Both the position numbers and the translations under genes were made by a program. Positions 44,419-54,546 of a stretch of 64,000 nt of DNA are shown in pieces (within the stretch, counting starts at the first letter, position 1; the number at the start of each line of letters is the position of its first letter). This DNA comes from Bacillota bacterium. GTDB lineage: Bacteria > Bacillota > Clostridia > Lachnospirales > Lachnospiraceae. The stretch lies in NCBI GenBank assembly GCA_023391695.1, contig JAEWAK010000045.1:62001-126000 (forward strand). Direction: 5' to 3'. A model generated the notes under the pieces. The model had not been told where the DNA came from, did no database searches, and saw nothing but the letters and a program-made list of their open reading frames with translations.

Positions 44419-47400
44419 ATGGCAAATGATTATAACATTATGGCTAAACACATTGTATCACAGTATATAGATAGAATATCTGGAAATGATATATTTGAAA
44501 CTTTTACAAGTGATGAAGCACCGGATAAGCGTGTAATGGTAGGCATGCTCGCAGATAATCGTGTGGATACAACATTTGATGGGGGATATGTTGAAAATAA
44601 TTCAACAAGATTTGAAAGTGTGCCATCAATCAGCATATCATTTGTCGTTGAAAAAAGAGAAAACAGTTTGATTAATGTTATCCCTTCTGGTCTGTTTTTC
44701 TATACTATTAGGCCTGTGTATAGCGCATGCGTAGATTATATTATAGATAAATATTCAGAAAAGGATAGGACTGTCTATACAGATATTAATGAATTATGTG
44801 CTTTATATCCAACTGAACGAATTCCAGTTCCAATGACATACAAAAAAGTTGATCTCGAATCTGTAATGGGTGATGGGATAGAAATAGACCTTAGCAAGGT
44901 GGAGAAAAAGTTTCATTTAGAGCATCAGATCACAGAAAAATTGTCTGTTTTATCCGATCAGATAATGGATGAAATCTGCATTATAAATAGTGATTACATT
45001 AGCTTTGGTGATTTGGTAAATGAGGAGCGTTTCAAAATTGCGGTGACTGTTAAAGAAGAAAAAGCATATCCTCGCTGGGATATAGATATCTTGTGTGAAA
45101 CCTTTGCCGAGAACAATAATATTAGATTTATCATGCAAATGGTGAACAAAACAGTGACTACTGATCGGAAAAATGTAGGCTATATGCCGGTTATTTTCAA
45201 TGCAGGGATGAGGGTCAAGGGAAATGATGAGACTAAGTTTGTAGATATTAAAATGGAATCATTTCAGAATAACTATAAGGAGCATAAACCGGTATATGCT
45301 GTTGCGGAAAATATTTCAGTTGGATATAACCCAAATAAAAACGAGATTAAAACAGAAAATGTTCCTCTCTATTTTCAAATGAGATTAAAAACCAAGGATG
45401 ACTTAACGGAATACATTACATTTATGAAATTGATCGAAAACCCAATAGGTAACCTTTCTATCATCTTAAGCAAGATGGAAGAGGATTATATAGCTTGTCA
45501 GCAGGAGTATGAGCAATCGCTTGGGTTGTCAGAAATAGCAAGGGTCAAATTCAAAGAATCTCTAGATGATTACCGTAGGGAAATCGACAGATTTGCCGGA
45601 GGAATTGAACAAATTAAATACAAGGATTTGGTAAAAAAAGCATTTTTTTATTTGAATGAAACATTCCGAGTTCCATTAAAAGGTCAGCGGAATATAAAGG
45701 GATGGAGATTATTTCAGATAGTATTCATTGTTTCTATGCTATGCGAGGTTATTAGAAGCGAGTATAAAGACGATATGACAATTCGCGAAACGGATATTGA
45801 GGTAGCCAATCTGTTGTATTTTCCGACAGGTGGAGGTAAGACAGAGGCGTTTCTTGGTGTTACAGTTTTTTCTATGTTCTTTGATAGATTACGAGGGAAG
45901 ACGGAAGGTGTTACCGCTGTTCTGAAATATCCTTTGAGGTTATTGGCAGTTCAGCAGTTGGATAGAGTTCTGACAATAACTGTTAAGGCCAATATAGTAA
46001 AGCAGAGTAGTTATGAATTAAAAAATACAAAAGACTTTCAAACTGGTTTTTATGTAGGTAGCGCGAACACACCAAATAAGATAGATGTGCAAGAACACTT
46101 AAGCGACAGAGGAGCCAGGGGAAAGAACAGTGGATTGATTTTGGACAGTGATACTGATACATTAAATGAATACTATCGCTTTATTGATACATGTCCGGTA
46201 TGTGGGGAGAAACATGTAAACGTTAAGTTTAACACAGAGCGATGGACGTTAGAACATGTATGCGAAAACTCAAACTGCTTAATGAATGTGTTGCCAATAC
46301 TGATAGTTGATAGCGAAATATATAGATATTTACCAACAATTATTGTATGTACCATTGATAAGATGGCTATGGCAGGAATAAGCAATGAGTTTAAAATGTT
46401 ATTTGGTCAAGTAAAATCGCAATGCAGTATTCATGGCTTTTCTAATAAGTCAAAATGTATTTGTGGTAAATGCAATGGCACAGTTAAAACAATATCAATG
46501 CTTAAAGATCCTATCCCGACGCTTTTTATACAAGACGAATTGCACTTAGTTAAAGAAAGTCTTGGTACGTTTGACGCTCATTATGAATCATTTATTGATT
46601 ACTATGCAAAAAAACTTGTGCCGGATGAGCAAAAAAAGCAGATTAGATTCATCGGTGCGACAGCCACTATATCTCAGTACAAAGAGCATATTAATCATCT
46701 ATACCATATGGAAGCAAGACGTTTCCCTTGCGAATATCCTTCATCGAAGATGGGAGAAGATTTCTATTCATATACGGATGAAGCAGATATAACTAGAATT
46801 ATTTTGGGATATGCTCCGTATGGAAGATCATTAACAGACGGAATGTGGGAATCGATTTATGTTATGAGGCAGGTGGTATATTCGATGATGAGCGATTCAG
46901 ATTTGCATTATAACAAATTATGCAAAAATGGATTCTCTGCAAGTAAAGAAAAATTCGTCAACATGTTGTTTGACTATTGGATCGAGTTGGTTTACAACAA
47001 TCGAAAGCAAGACGCACTTGAGCTTGAAAATGCTCTACAAAATCAGGGTAATAACAAATTAGAGGCACAACAAGTCCCTAAATTTGTAATTGAGCAAATG
47101 ACAAGTGATGTCGATTTTCAGACTGTTCGAAAAACCTTATTCGATATTCAGGCAAACAGAAAGAATGTAGAAAGCACTAATACTATATTGGCTACAAGTA
47201 CAATCTCCCATGGCGTTGATGAAGATTCGTTCAACGTAATGTACTTCTTTGGAATGCCAAATAATAATGCAGAGTATATTCAGGCATACTCAAGAACGGG
47301 AAGAAAGTATACAGGGATCGTAATAGACATTATTAGGATTATGAGAGTCAGAGACAGATCCTATCTTAAAAATTTTGTTGTATTTCATCAGAACAAAGAC

Positions 47401-47811
47401 GAGTTAGTCGAATCTGTACCTATAAACCGGTGGGCAAAAAATGCTATTTATAGTACCTTACCAGGTATATTGGCAGCGTTTATTCATCAGTATTACACAT
47501 TAAAAGCTAATGAAGATAACCTCTACCATACTGTAGATGTAAAAAAATTACTTCTTGAAAACAAAATTGACGTACAAGATGCTTCAGAAAAGATAGTTCA
47601 TGCATATGGATGTAATGTCCATGAAAAAATGTCAATCGCATATGCTGAAATAATTCGTGAGGAAGTTTCAAATATACTTGAAAGTATTAAAAATGACAAT
47701 TTTATGAAAACTGATATGATATCTGATTCAATAGCTAAATATTCTCATGGGCGGAAAAAGCCAATGACTAGCTTGAGAGATACTGAAGAACAAATAGAGA
47801 TTAAAATATAG
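44419..47811 (+). CDS. DrmA-like DISARM helicase
   Basis: About 1130 residues from ATG 44419 (AGGAGA upstream). Around residue 468: FPTGGGKTEAFLG, then VLKYPLRLLAVQQLDR, matching the DrmA signature. Two Cys-rich zinc sites follow (CPVCGEKH...CENSNC near 590 and CSIHG...CICGKC near 680), then PTLFIQDELHLVKESLGTFD (DEAH-like box, about 705) and helicase motif VI QAYSRTGRKYTG (about 954). The 450-residue N-terminus is unassigned. In DISARM, DrmA pairs with DrmB to recognise and unwind foreign DNA. The DUF1998 partner follows 9 bp downstream. Confidence 0.85.
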   Translation: MANDYNIMAKHIVSQYIDRISGNDIFETFTSDEAPDKRVMVGMLADNRVDTTFDGGYVENNSTRFESVPSISISFVVEKRENSLINVIPSGLFFYTIRPVYSACVDYIIDKYSEKDRTVYTDINELCALYPTERIPVPMTYKKVDLESVMGDGIEIDLSKVEKKFHLEHQITEKLSVLSDQIMDEICIINSDYISFGDLVNEERFKIAVTVKEEKAYPRWDIDILCETFAENNNIRFIMQMVNKTVTTDRKNVGYMPVIFNAGMRVKGNDETKFVDIKMESFQNNYKEHKPVYAVAENISVGYNPNKNEIKTENVPLYFQMRLKTKDDLTEYITFMKLIENPIGNLSIILSKMEEDYIACQQEYEQSLGLSEIARVKFKESLDDYRREIDRFAGGIEQIKYKDLVKKAFFYLNETFRVPLKGQRNIKGWRLFQIVFIVSMLCEVIRSEYKDDMTIRETDIEVANLLYFPTGGGKTEAFLGVTVFSMFFDRLRGKTEGVTAVLKYPLRLLAVQQLDRVLTITVKANIVKQSSYELKNTKDFQTGFYVGSANTPNKIDVQEHLSDRGARGKNSGLILDSDTDTLNEYYRFIDTCPVCGEKHVNVKFNTERWTLEHVCENSNCLMNVLPILIVDSEIYRYLPTIIVCTIDKMAMAGISNEFKMLFGQVKSQCSIHGFSNKSKCICGKCNGTVKTISMLKDPIPTLFIQDELHLVKESLGTFDAHYESFIDYYAKKLVPDEQKKQIRFIGATATISQYKEHINHLYHMEARRFPCEYPSSKMGEDFYSYTDEADITRIILGYAPYGRSLTDGMWESIYVMRQVVYSMMSDSDLHYNKLCKNGFSASKEKFVNMLFDYWIELVYNNRKQDALELENALQNQGNNKLEAQQVPKFVIEQMTSDVDFQTVRKTLFDIQANRKNVESTNTILATSTISHGVDEDSFNVMYFFGMPNNNAEYIQAYSRTGRKYTGIVIDIIRIMRVRDRSYLKNFVVFHQNKDELVESVPINRWAKNAIYSTLPGILAAFIHQYYTLKANEDNLYHTVDVKKLLLENKIDVQDASEKIVHAYGCNVHEKMSIAYAEIIREEVSNILESIKNDNFMKTDMISDSIAKYSHGRKKPMTSLRDTEEQIEIKI

Positions 47812-47820
47812 GGGGATTAT

Positions 47821-49728
47821 ATGAAAAGAAGCAAAAATCAAGCGGTATATAAATTCCTTCCGGGAATGTGGGTGTCTGAAAAGTCTGAATCTGATGGTGG
47901 TCGTACAGTAACTGCGAAAATTACAAATTGGAATTACCAAAATATGGAATGCATTTATGAAAGTTTTGTAAATAATGAAATAAAGCGTCAAATTCGATTA
48001 TTTGCAAATCGTGGTGGAGATACAAGTTCGTTTAGCCTTAATGACAATATTCAATCTTTTTGCATAGTTGAGCCAGTATGTAATGAAGGATTTCCAGATA
48101 TTGTGGGACAACTATCTCCATTGGTATTTTATTGTAGTTCTTGCCATAGTAGTTTCGAATTGCTAAATGCTAGTCAAGTTGACAAGTATACCTGGAAATG
48201 TAAAAAATGCGGAAAGATGTCTGTTAAGCAGCTTCAGATGGCATATACCTGCGCATGTGGGTATTCACAGCCGATAAAGATTCCGTATGTAAAAGGTATT
48301 AGTGATTTTTATTATAGGCCAAATGAAACAGCATACAAGATGTTTTATAAAAGCGGAAATATGACAAAACCAGCCGAGTTTGTTCAGATATGTCCAACAT
48401 GTAGTGCAAGGCTTGTCCCAGATAATGCGATTTCTGGAAAAAATTATAAACCTTTCACGCTTCGTATTATCAATTTGGTGGATGATAAGAGTGGTACTTT
48501 TTTTGAGAAAAGTATAGAAGCTCAAAAAATTATCGTAGCGAAATGGTTCGGAAAATTAACCCAGAAAAATTATGAATACATTTTAGATAATGTTGAGCTT
48601 GTGTTCAGTCAAAATATGCGGAACGATGCTCAACGTAAAGAAAAAGAAGAATATGTTAGGGCGTTAATTGGTATAGGTTTGGTAAAACAAGAAGATTTTG
48701 AAACAGCAGTAAATAGTATGCTGGCAAACGATGCAAACAAAGTGTCGGTTGAAAATTATGTGTCAAATTGTGATGCAATTTTCTCAAAGAAAAAAAGCGA
48801 AGATGTTAATAAGTATGAAGAATGGATCAGGCATTATTCATTCAAACTTATGCAGTATAATACAATAAAATATGCAAAGAGGATCATCACATTAGAAGAT
48901 TCAATAAGAAGGCAAATAGACATGGAGTTTATTGATTTGCCAGAAGAAGTTTATAAGATTAACAAAAAACTGGGAATCATTAATATGCAGGTGTCTTGTG
49001 ATATTCAAATAATTAATTGCACATATGGGTATACAAGAAGGGTTTCTGACCCTAAAAATAATCAGAATAAAAACTGTAGGCTAAAGCTCTGTGCATTTGA
49101 TAAAGCAAAAAACAGTAATGCTAATCTGGTTTATGGAGCAAAGCTTGATACAGAGGGAATCTTGTTTGAAATTAGTCAGAGAAGAATAATCGAATGGCTG
49201 TTCAATAACAAAGTGATCCGAGAGGAACAGTTACCGGATCTTGACGATGAATTTGCAATAAAACAATGGTTTGGAGAGTATGTACATAGTGATACGATTT
49301 CCATTTTTGGGGAAGTGGATTCTGCAGAAGCAATAACCAAAAATGTCTTTGCATTATTACATTCCATGGCACATGCATTTATAAAAACAGCAGGTGAAAT
49401 GAGCGGATTATCTGAGACATCTTTAACTGAAATAATAATTGTAGAATCTGCAAGTATTTTTATATACGCGCAAACAAGTCAAGGAATTCCGCTTGGTGCA
49501 CTTTCGGGAATGGCGGAAACAAGTTATGTCAAATTTTTAAAGAAAGTGTTTGAGGATTCAAGAAATTGTATTTTTGATCCGATATGTGCCGAAAAGGAAA
49601 CAGCGTGTCTGGCATGCTTAATCTTGCCTGAAGTTTCTTGTAATCATTTTAACTCAGAACTGGGAAGAAAATATTTATACTCTATTGAGAATGATAATAT
49701 CAGTTCTGTTGGATTTTGGGAGAGATAA
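47821..49728 (+). CDS. DrmB-like DUF1998 protein
   Basis: 635 residues. The N-terminal third has zinc-binding knots (CSSCHSSF...CKKCGK, CACGYSQP, CPTCSARL). The C-terminal DUF1998 domain shows HSMAHAFIKTAGEMSGL, VESASIFIYAQTSQGIPLGAL and CLACLILPEVSCNHFNSELGRKYL, the Cys-His-Asn-Arg pattern of the family. This is the expected partner of DrmA in DISARM. GGGGGA precedes the ATG. Confidence 0.85.
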   Translation: MKRSKNQAVYKFLPGMWVSEKSESDGGRTVTAKITNWNYQNMECIYESFVNNEIKRQIRLFANRGGDTSSFSLNDNIQSFCIVEPVCNEGFPDIVGQLSPLVFYCSSCHSSFELLNASQVDKYTWKCKKCGKMSVKQLQMAYTCACGYSQPIKIPYVKGISDFYYRPNETAYKMFYKSGNMTKPAEFVQICPTCSARLVPDNAISGKNYKPFTLRIINLVDDKSGTFFEKSIEAQKIIVAKWFGKLTQKNYEYILDNVELVFSQNMRNDAQRKEKEEYVRALIGIGLVKQEDFETAVNSMLANDANKVSVENYVSNCDAIFSKKKSEDVNKYEEWIRHYSFKLMQYNTIKYAKRIITLEDSIRRQIDMEFIDLPEEVYKINKKLGIINMQVSCDIQIINCTYGYTRRVSDPKNNQNKNCRLKLCAFDKAKNSNANLVYGAKLDTEGILFEISQRRIIEWLFNNKVIREEQLPDLDDEFAIKQWFGEYVHSDTISIFGEVDSAEAITKNVFALLHSMAHAFIKTAGEMSGLSETSLTEIIIVESASIFIYAQTSQGIPLGALSGMAETSYVKFLKKVFEDSRNCIFDPICAEKETACLACLILPEVSCNHFNSELGRKYLYSIENDNISSVGFWER

Positions 49729-49730
49729 AA

Positions 49731-51323
49731 ATGGCCATTATGTATCCAAAAAGTATAGCTGAATATATGCCAACTGAATCGGAAAGGATTGTATATCACG
49801 AATTAAAAAATCAATTACCGGATTCTTTTTCTGTATTCTACTCAGTGGAATGGTCTACATATAAAAATGGGAAGTTGGTTAAATCAGAAGCAGATTTTAT
49901 TATAGCTAGCCCTGAATATGGATATCTATGTCTAGAAGTAAAAGGTGGAAATGGAATACGAATAGAAAACAATATTTGGTATGTAAAAGACAATAAACAT
50001 GGTGAAAGAAGATTGAATTGTACTCCTTACGAACAGGCAGAAAAGAGTATGTACTACTTTAAAGAGTTCTTTTCCAGTACATACCACAGCAACTATCAAG
50101 GAATATTTGGAGCTGGAGTGATTTTCCCTTTTTACTCTGTTGAAGAAAAAGAGACATTTAGCAATCGTAACAAGGAATGCACTATAGACAGCAATGACAT
50201 AAATAACATATATACTTGCGTAAAAAGAATGTTTAAAATCTGGGGTGGCGCATCATATGGATATAAAGTATATAGAGAAAGCCAGCACAAGGCTTTCTTG
50301 GAACTAGTGAGAAAAAAAATAGCAATTTCTGCAGCTGCTGGTGCATTGATTAAGTATAAGGAGCAGCAATTAGATGTAATTAACAGGGTTCAAGATAATT
50401 ACATTTATTTTATCAATAATATAAAACAGTTTTACATGCGTGGAGGAGCAGGTACCGGAAAAACATGGATTTCAATGAAGATGGCAAAAAATGAAGCTGC
50501 GGGGGGCATGAAAAGTGTTTTGTACATTTGCACATCGAAATACCTTTCTTCAATGGTAAAAAAGCAAATTGGAGATGTAGTTGATGTATTGGATATAGAA
50601 ACAATGTTTTCTTGTATAATAGATAACTTTGGAAGATTTGAAGCGCCACTTTATGAGGGAGTGATAAGTAACCTAAAAACATCAGTAGGTGGATATGATG
50701 CAATATTTGTTGATGAAGCACAAGATTTTACGGAAGAGTGGGCTATAATTGTTCGAAAGCAGCTTAAGGACCAAGATGAGGGACGGCTGGGGGTATTTTA
50801 CGATGATGTTCAGATTCTTCGTGAGAATAGTTTTGGAGAGGGATTTGGAATAGAAGTCGAACCATTTCTCCTGAGAGAGAATATACGTAACACTGCAAAT
50901 ATATATTCGTGGGCGTCATCTCATACAAATCTTGGTATGGATGTGATCGCAAATTCAGTTGAAGGCCCTACGCCCATAACAGAGTATATAAGGGACAATA
51001 ACGCTCTTACTCATCGACTTGAAACTCTGTTTAAGGAGTATTTTGAAGAGGAACAACTGAAATTTGAATCAATAGTGATTATTTCTGATAATGCTAAAGA
51101 CTTTATGAATATGTACAAGGAAGGCATTGCAAAATGGAATTTTTACAGAGGTACAGATTGCATCGACGATTGTATCCGGGTTGCCTCAGTTGAAGAGTTT
51201 AAAGGTTTGGAAGTAGATATGGTTATTTACATACATAATGAGGCTGCGAATGACAATATGAATTATATTGCTTATACGAGAGCAAAGTATTATTTATTAG
51301 AATTTGTTTGGAGGACAGAATAG
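49731..51323 (+). CDS. NERD-domain nuclease fused to SF1 helicase
   Basis: 530 residues from ATG 49731 (GGGAGAG upstream). The N-terminal NERD domain (about 10-120) has TESERIVYHEL, SEADFIIASPEYGYLCLEVKGG, with the D-x(n)-E-x-K arrangement of PD-(D/E)XK nucleases. A helicase follows: Walker A RGGAGTGKTW, Walker B AIFVDEAQDF, and C-terminal VEEFKGLEVDMVIYI and AYTRAKYYLL. It may supply the nuclease role that DrmC (PLD) fills in classical DISARM. Its stop TAG shares one base with the GTG start of the next gene. Confidence 0.83.
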   Translation: MAIMYPKSIAEYMPTESERIVYHELKNQLPDSFSVFYSVEWSTYKNGKLVKSEADFIIASPEYGYLCLEVKGGNGIRIENNIWYVKDNKHGERRLNCTPYEQAEKSMYYFKEFFSSTYHSNYQGIFGAGVIFPFYSVEEKETFSNRNKECTIDSNDINNIYTCVKRMFKIWGGASYGYKVYRESQHKAFLELVRKKIAISAAAGALIKYKEQQLDVINRVQDNYIYFINNIKQFYMRGGAGTGKTWISMKMAKNEAAGGMKSVLYICTSKYLSSMVKKQIGDVVDVLDIETMFSCIIDNFGRFEAPLYEGVISNLKTSVGGYDAIFVDEAQDFTEEWAIIVRKQLKDQDEGRLGVFYDDVQILRENSFGEGFGIEVEPFLLRENIRNTANIYSWASSHTNLGMDVIANSVEGPTPITEYIRDNNALTHRLETLFKEYFEEEQLKFESIVIISDNAKDFMNMYKEGIAKWNFYRGTDCIDDCIRVASVEEFKGLEVDMVIYIHNEAANDNMNYIAYTRAKYYLLEFVWRTE

Positions 51324-52126
51324 TGCCACAATTTACACCTTTTTTAAGGTGGGCAGGAGGGAAATCTTGGCTCACTGAGTATATTAAGAATATGATCGAA
51401 GGAATAGAAATAAATAATTATTATGAGCCATTTTTGGGTGGCGCTGCCATATTCTTTGCCCTAGAACTTCCGAAACATGTGTATTTATCAGATTTAAATG
51501 ATGAATTAGTGAACGCATATATACAGGTCCGGGATGTTCCAGAAGAAGTCATAGAGATAATGAGAACATATAGAAATACAGAGGAAGACTATTATCGTAT
51601 ACGAGCATTAGAACTCGATACAAAAGTTGAACAGGCTGCCAGATTTATATATCTAAACAATACATCATACAACGGTTTGTATAGAGTGAACAGTAAGGGA
51701 AAGTACAATGTACCGTATGGATATAGAACATGTGAATATGATTATGAGCGTATACAAGAGGCGAGTAAATCATTAAAGAAAGTTAAAATCTTTCAAGGTG
51801 ATTTTGCTGATCGAAAATACACAATAAGGAAAGGCGATTTGGTATTTCTTGATCCGCCATATACAGTTTCGCATAATCAAAACGGATTCATAAAATATAA
51901 TCAACAACTGTTTTCGCTAGAAGATCAGATGCGATTAAAAAAATCTATTGATTTCATAGACAAAAAAGGAGCTCATTATATTTTAACAAATGCTGCACAT
52001 GAAACTATAAAGGAGATTTTCAGTGAGGGAGCAACGATGATTCCGGTGGAACGTAATAGTTTGATAGGTGGGAAAAATGCTACAAGAGGGAAGGTTCAGG
52101 AATTTATATTTACAAACATCAAGTAG
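51323..52126 (+). CDS. DNA adenine N6-methyltransferase (Dam/D12 class)
   Basis: 267 residues, GTG start at 51323 (TAGTG overlap with the previous stop; GGAGGA 8 nt upstream). SAM motif FLRWAGGKSWLTEYI, YYEPFLGGAAIFFAL and catalytic FLDPPYTVS are diagnostic of class D12 adenine methylases such as Dam and M.DpnII. It would mark self DNA. Classical class 1 DISARM uses a much larger adenine methylase, so this is a substitution. The recognition site cannot be predicted. Confidence 0.9.
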   Translation: MPQFTPFLRWAGGKSWLTEYIKNMIEGIEINNYYEPFLGGAAIFFALELPKHVYLSDLNDELVNAYIQVRDVPEEVIEIMRTYRNTEEDYYRIRALELDTKVEQAARFIYLNNTSYNGLYRVNSKGKYNVPYGYRTCEYDYERIQEASKSLKKVKIFQGDFADRKYTIRKGDLVFLDPPYTVSHNQNGFIKYNQQLFSLEDQMRLKKSIDFIDKKGAHYILTNAAHETIKEIFSEGATMIPVERNSLIGGKNATRGKVQEFIFTNIK

Positions 52127-52137
52127 AGGATTGAATT

Positions 52138-54444
52138 ATGGCAAATACTAAATGGGAAGAAATGATCATAGGACAGGAACTGATCAAGAAAAGAAATCTT
52201 AGGAATAAGACTTTCGTATTAAAAAAGGAAAAGTCAGAGCTATTGCCTCAATTGGTTGATGAAGGATGGGAAAAAATCAAAGAATATGAAAACGATAAAT
52301 ATGTTGGGGTAAAGAAAGACAAGGATATAGAAGAGCAATTTGAGGACCGTATATGGGTAATGCTTGCAAAGATGGGATTTCTTGAAATGAATGGAAGTAG
52401 AGAATTTGAAATATCATATGACTTTCATGACCTCGATAAGGTGCGGCATATGGATATTTTGGCTGTAGATGATGAGACAATTTTATTGATGGAATGTAAA
52501 GCAACTGAAGAGGTACAGGAAGCAAACTTTGCTGAACAAATACAAGAATTAAGCGGTCAAGTAGAGGGACTGCGAAGAGAAGCAGTAAAACAATATCCTG
52601 GAAGAAAAGTGAAATTCATTTGGGCATCATATAATTATATTATGAATAGAAAAGATTTAGCTGCATTAGACAAAGCCGGAATTATCTATTTTAGCAATTC
52701 GACTGTTGATTATTATATAGAACTTGTAAAACACATTGGTACATCAGCACGATATCAGTTGCTCGGAAGTTTGTTTGCCAATCAAGAGATTAAAAATATG
52801 GATAATAGAATTCCGGCAATTCAAGGGAGAATGGGAGGGTATACATATTATTCATTTTCAATTGAACCGGAAAAACTATTGAAAATCGGTTATGTACTTC
52901 ACAGAAATGAAGCCAATCAGAGCATGATGCCGACGTATCAGCGTTTGATTAAAAAGAAGAGATTGCAAGAAGTTCGTGAATATATAAATGAAGGCGGTTA
53001 TTTTCCGAATTCAATTATTATAAGTATTGATACCGGAGGGAAAGCGCTGCAATTTGATTTGGCTCAACCTAAATTGGATAATTCTATTTCAAAGATTGGT
53101 ATTCTACATATACCCAAAAAATATAGATCCGCCTATATCATTGATGGGCAACACAGATTATACGGATATTCTAATTCAAAATATGCGAATACAAACTCTA
53201 TACCTGTTGTAGCATTTGTGGACCTTGAGAGAAGTGAACAAATCAAAATGTTCATGGATATCAATGAGAACCAGAAGGCTGTTCCGAAAACGTTACGTGT
53301 AACCCTTAATGCAGATATGCTTTGGGAATCGCCTGACTATAATGAGCAAAGGCAGGCTTTGAGATCCAAAATTGCGCAGATGTTGGGAGATGAGCCTACT
53401 TCACCGTTATATTCAAGAATAGTAATTGGTGAAAATGAATCTTCTCAAACTAAGTGCATAACTGTGGAAGCTATTCAAGCGGCTTTAAAAAAGTGTAACT
53501 TCTTCGCTTTATTTGGAAAGAAAAATGAGATTGTGAAAGAGGGTACATTTGATTGTGGAAGTAATCAAGAAACATGTGATTTGTTTTATCCATTTATAGA
53601 GTATTGTTTCCTTTATGTGAGAGACGCTTGTACTGAGGAATGGGAAAAAGGTGACACAGATAGTGGAATGCTCACTATGAATCGTGGAATTCAAGCGGTA
53701 ATTAGAGTTATAAATGATGTGGTTAATATGCTTGTTTCTAAAAAAGAGATTAATCCTAAGACTCAATCCGTAGAAGAGATGTTTGATATTATCAGATACT
53801 ACTTGTCACCTTTGGCAGAATACATAAACAATCTTACTGCAGAACAAAGAAAAGACTTACGAGGATATTTCGGAGGCGGTGCAGATACAAGATTCTGGAG
53901 GGCATATCAAAAAGCAATTGCAGATGCGCGCCCGGGATTTACGCCTGAAGGACTTGGAGAATTTTGGATAAATGAAACAAAAATATACAACGATGATACC
54001 AAAGAAATGATCGTTGAGATAGATAGAAGAACAAAAGTCTTGATTTCAGAAAAACTGGAGGACTTTTATGGAACAAACTGGTTAGTAAAAGGTCTACCTA
54101 AGACAATATATACCAAGGTAAAAACGATTGCAGATGAAAAAATCTATGAGAGCATTACTAATAATGAAGAGGGGGATGAGATCTCACCATGGAGTTTTGT
54201 TTCAATGGATGATTGTAAGCAAATAGTTATAAGCGGAAAACTGTGGTCTACAATTTTTGAATTTATTTTTGTAAGACCAGAGGAGCAGAACATTGCTGGA
54301 GGTAAAGAAGCAAAAACTGCATGGATTTCAAAAATCAATACAATACATAATAAATTAAATTTTGACAAATATAGTGTTCCAGCAGTGGAGTACCAATATG
54401 TAAAGAGCATTTATGACTGGCTGACAGGAATATTGGTTTTATAA
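52138..54444 (+). CDS. DGQHR (DndB/DpdB-like) protein with N-terminal nuclease-like domain
   Basis: 768 residues. The N-terminal region (about 70-200) looks like a PD-(D/E)XK fold: HMDILAVDDETILLMECKA, i.e. D-x(n)-E-x-K. The DGQHR motif is at about 335-339 (YIIDGQHRLYGY), followed by VVAFVDLERSEQIKMFMDINENQKAV, the ParB-like DGQHR domain of DndB and DpdB. The C-terminal 350 residues are unassigned. No dndACDE, sspBCD or 7-deazaguanine genes are present, so a phosphorothioate role is unlikely. AGAGGA precedes the ATG. Last gene of the operon. Confidence 0.8.
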   Translation: MANTKWEEMIIGQELIKKRNLRNKTFVLKKEKSELLPQLVDEGWEKIKEYENDKYVGVKKDKDIEEQFEDRIWVMLAKMGFLEMNGSREFEISYDFHDLDKVRHMDILAVDDETILLMECKATEEVQEANFAEQIQELSGQVEGLRREAVKQYPGRKVKFIWASYNYIMNRKDLAALDKAGIIYFSNSTVDYYIELVKHIGTSARYQLLGSLFANQEIKNMDNRIPAIQGRMGGYTYYSFSIEPEKLLKIGYVLHRNEANQSMMPTYQRLIKKKRLQEVREYINEGGYFPNSIIISIDTGGKALQFDLAQPKLDNSISKIGILHIPKKYRSAYIIDGQHRLYGYSNSKYANTNSIPVVAFVDLERSEQIKMFMDINENQKAVPKTLRVTLNADMLWESPDYNEQRQALRSKIAQMLGDEPTSPLYSRIVIGENESSQTKCITVEAIQAALKKCNFFALFGKKNEIVKEGTFDCGSNQETCDLFYPFIEYCFLYVRDACTEEWEKGDTDSGMLTMNRGIQAVIRVINDVVNMLVSKKEINPKTQSVEEMFDIIRYYLSPLAEYINNLTAEQRKDLRGYFGGGADTRFWRAYQKAIADARPGFTPEGLGEFWINETKIYNDDTKEMIVEIDRRTKVLISEKLEDFYGTNWLVKGLPKTIYTKVKTIADEKIYESITNNEEGDEISPWSFVSMDDCKQIVISGKLWSTIFEFIFVRPEEQNIAGGKEAKTAWISKINTIHNKLNFDKYSVPAVEYQYVKSIYDWLTGILVL

Positions 54445-54546
54445 TGCGATAGTCTTTCGGTTTCCTTTTTGACTTCTCATTACGTTATAGAGAATTTGGC
54501 TATATTTACATAACGTTTAATAACCATCAATCCTATCCACTCGTGC

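Noticed and set aside
42456..54444. Dnd/Ssp, Dpd, BREX or Druantia assignment of the defence operon
   Set aside because: A DGQHR protein and a DUF1998 protein are present, but dndACDE, sspBCD, deazaguanine genes, PglZ/BrxC and the Druantia DruE fusion are not. The DrmA-DrmB pair fits DISARM best.
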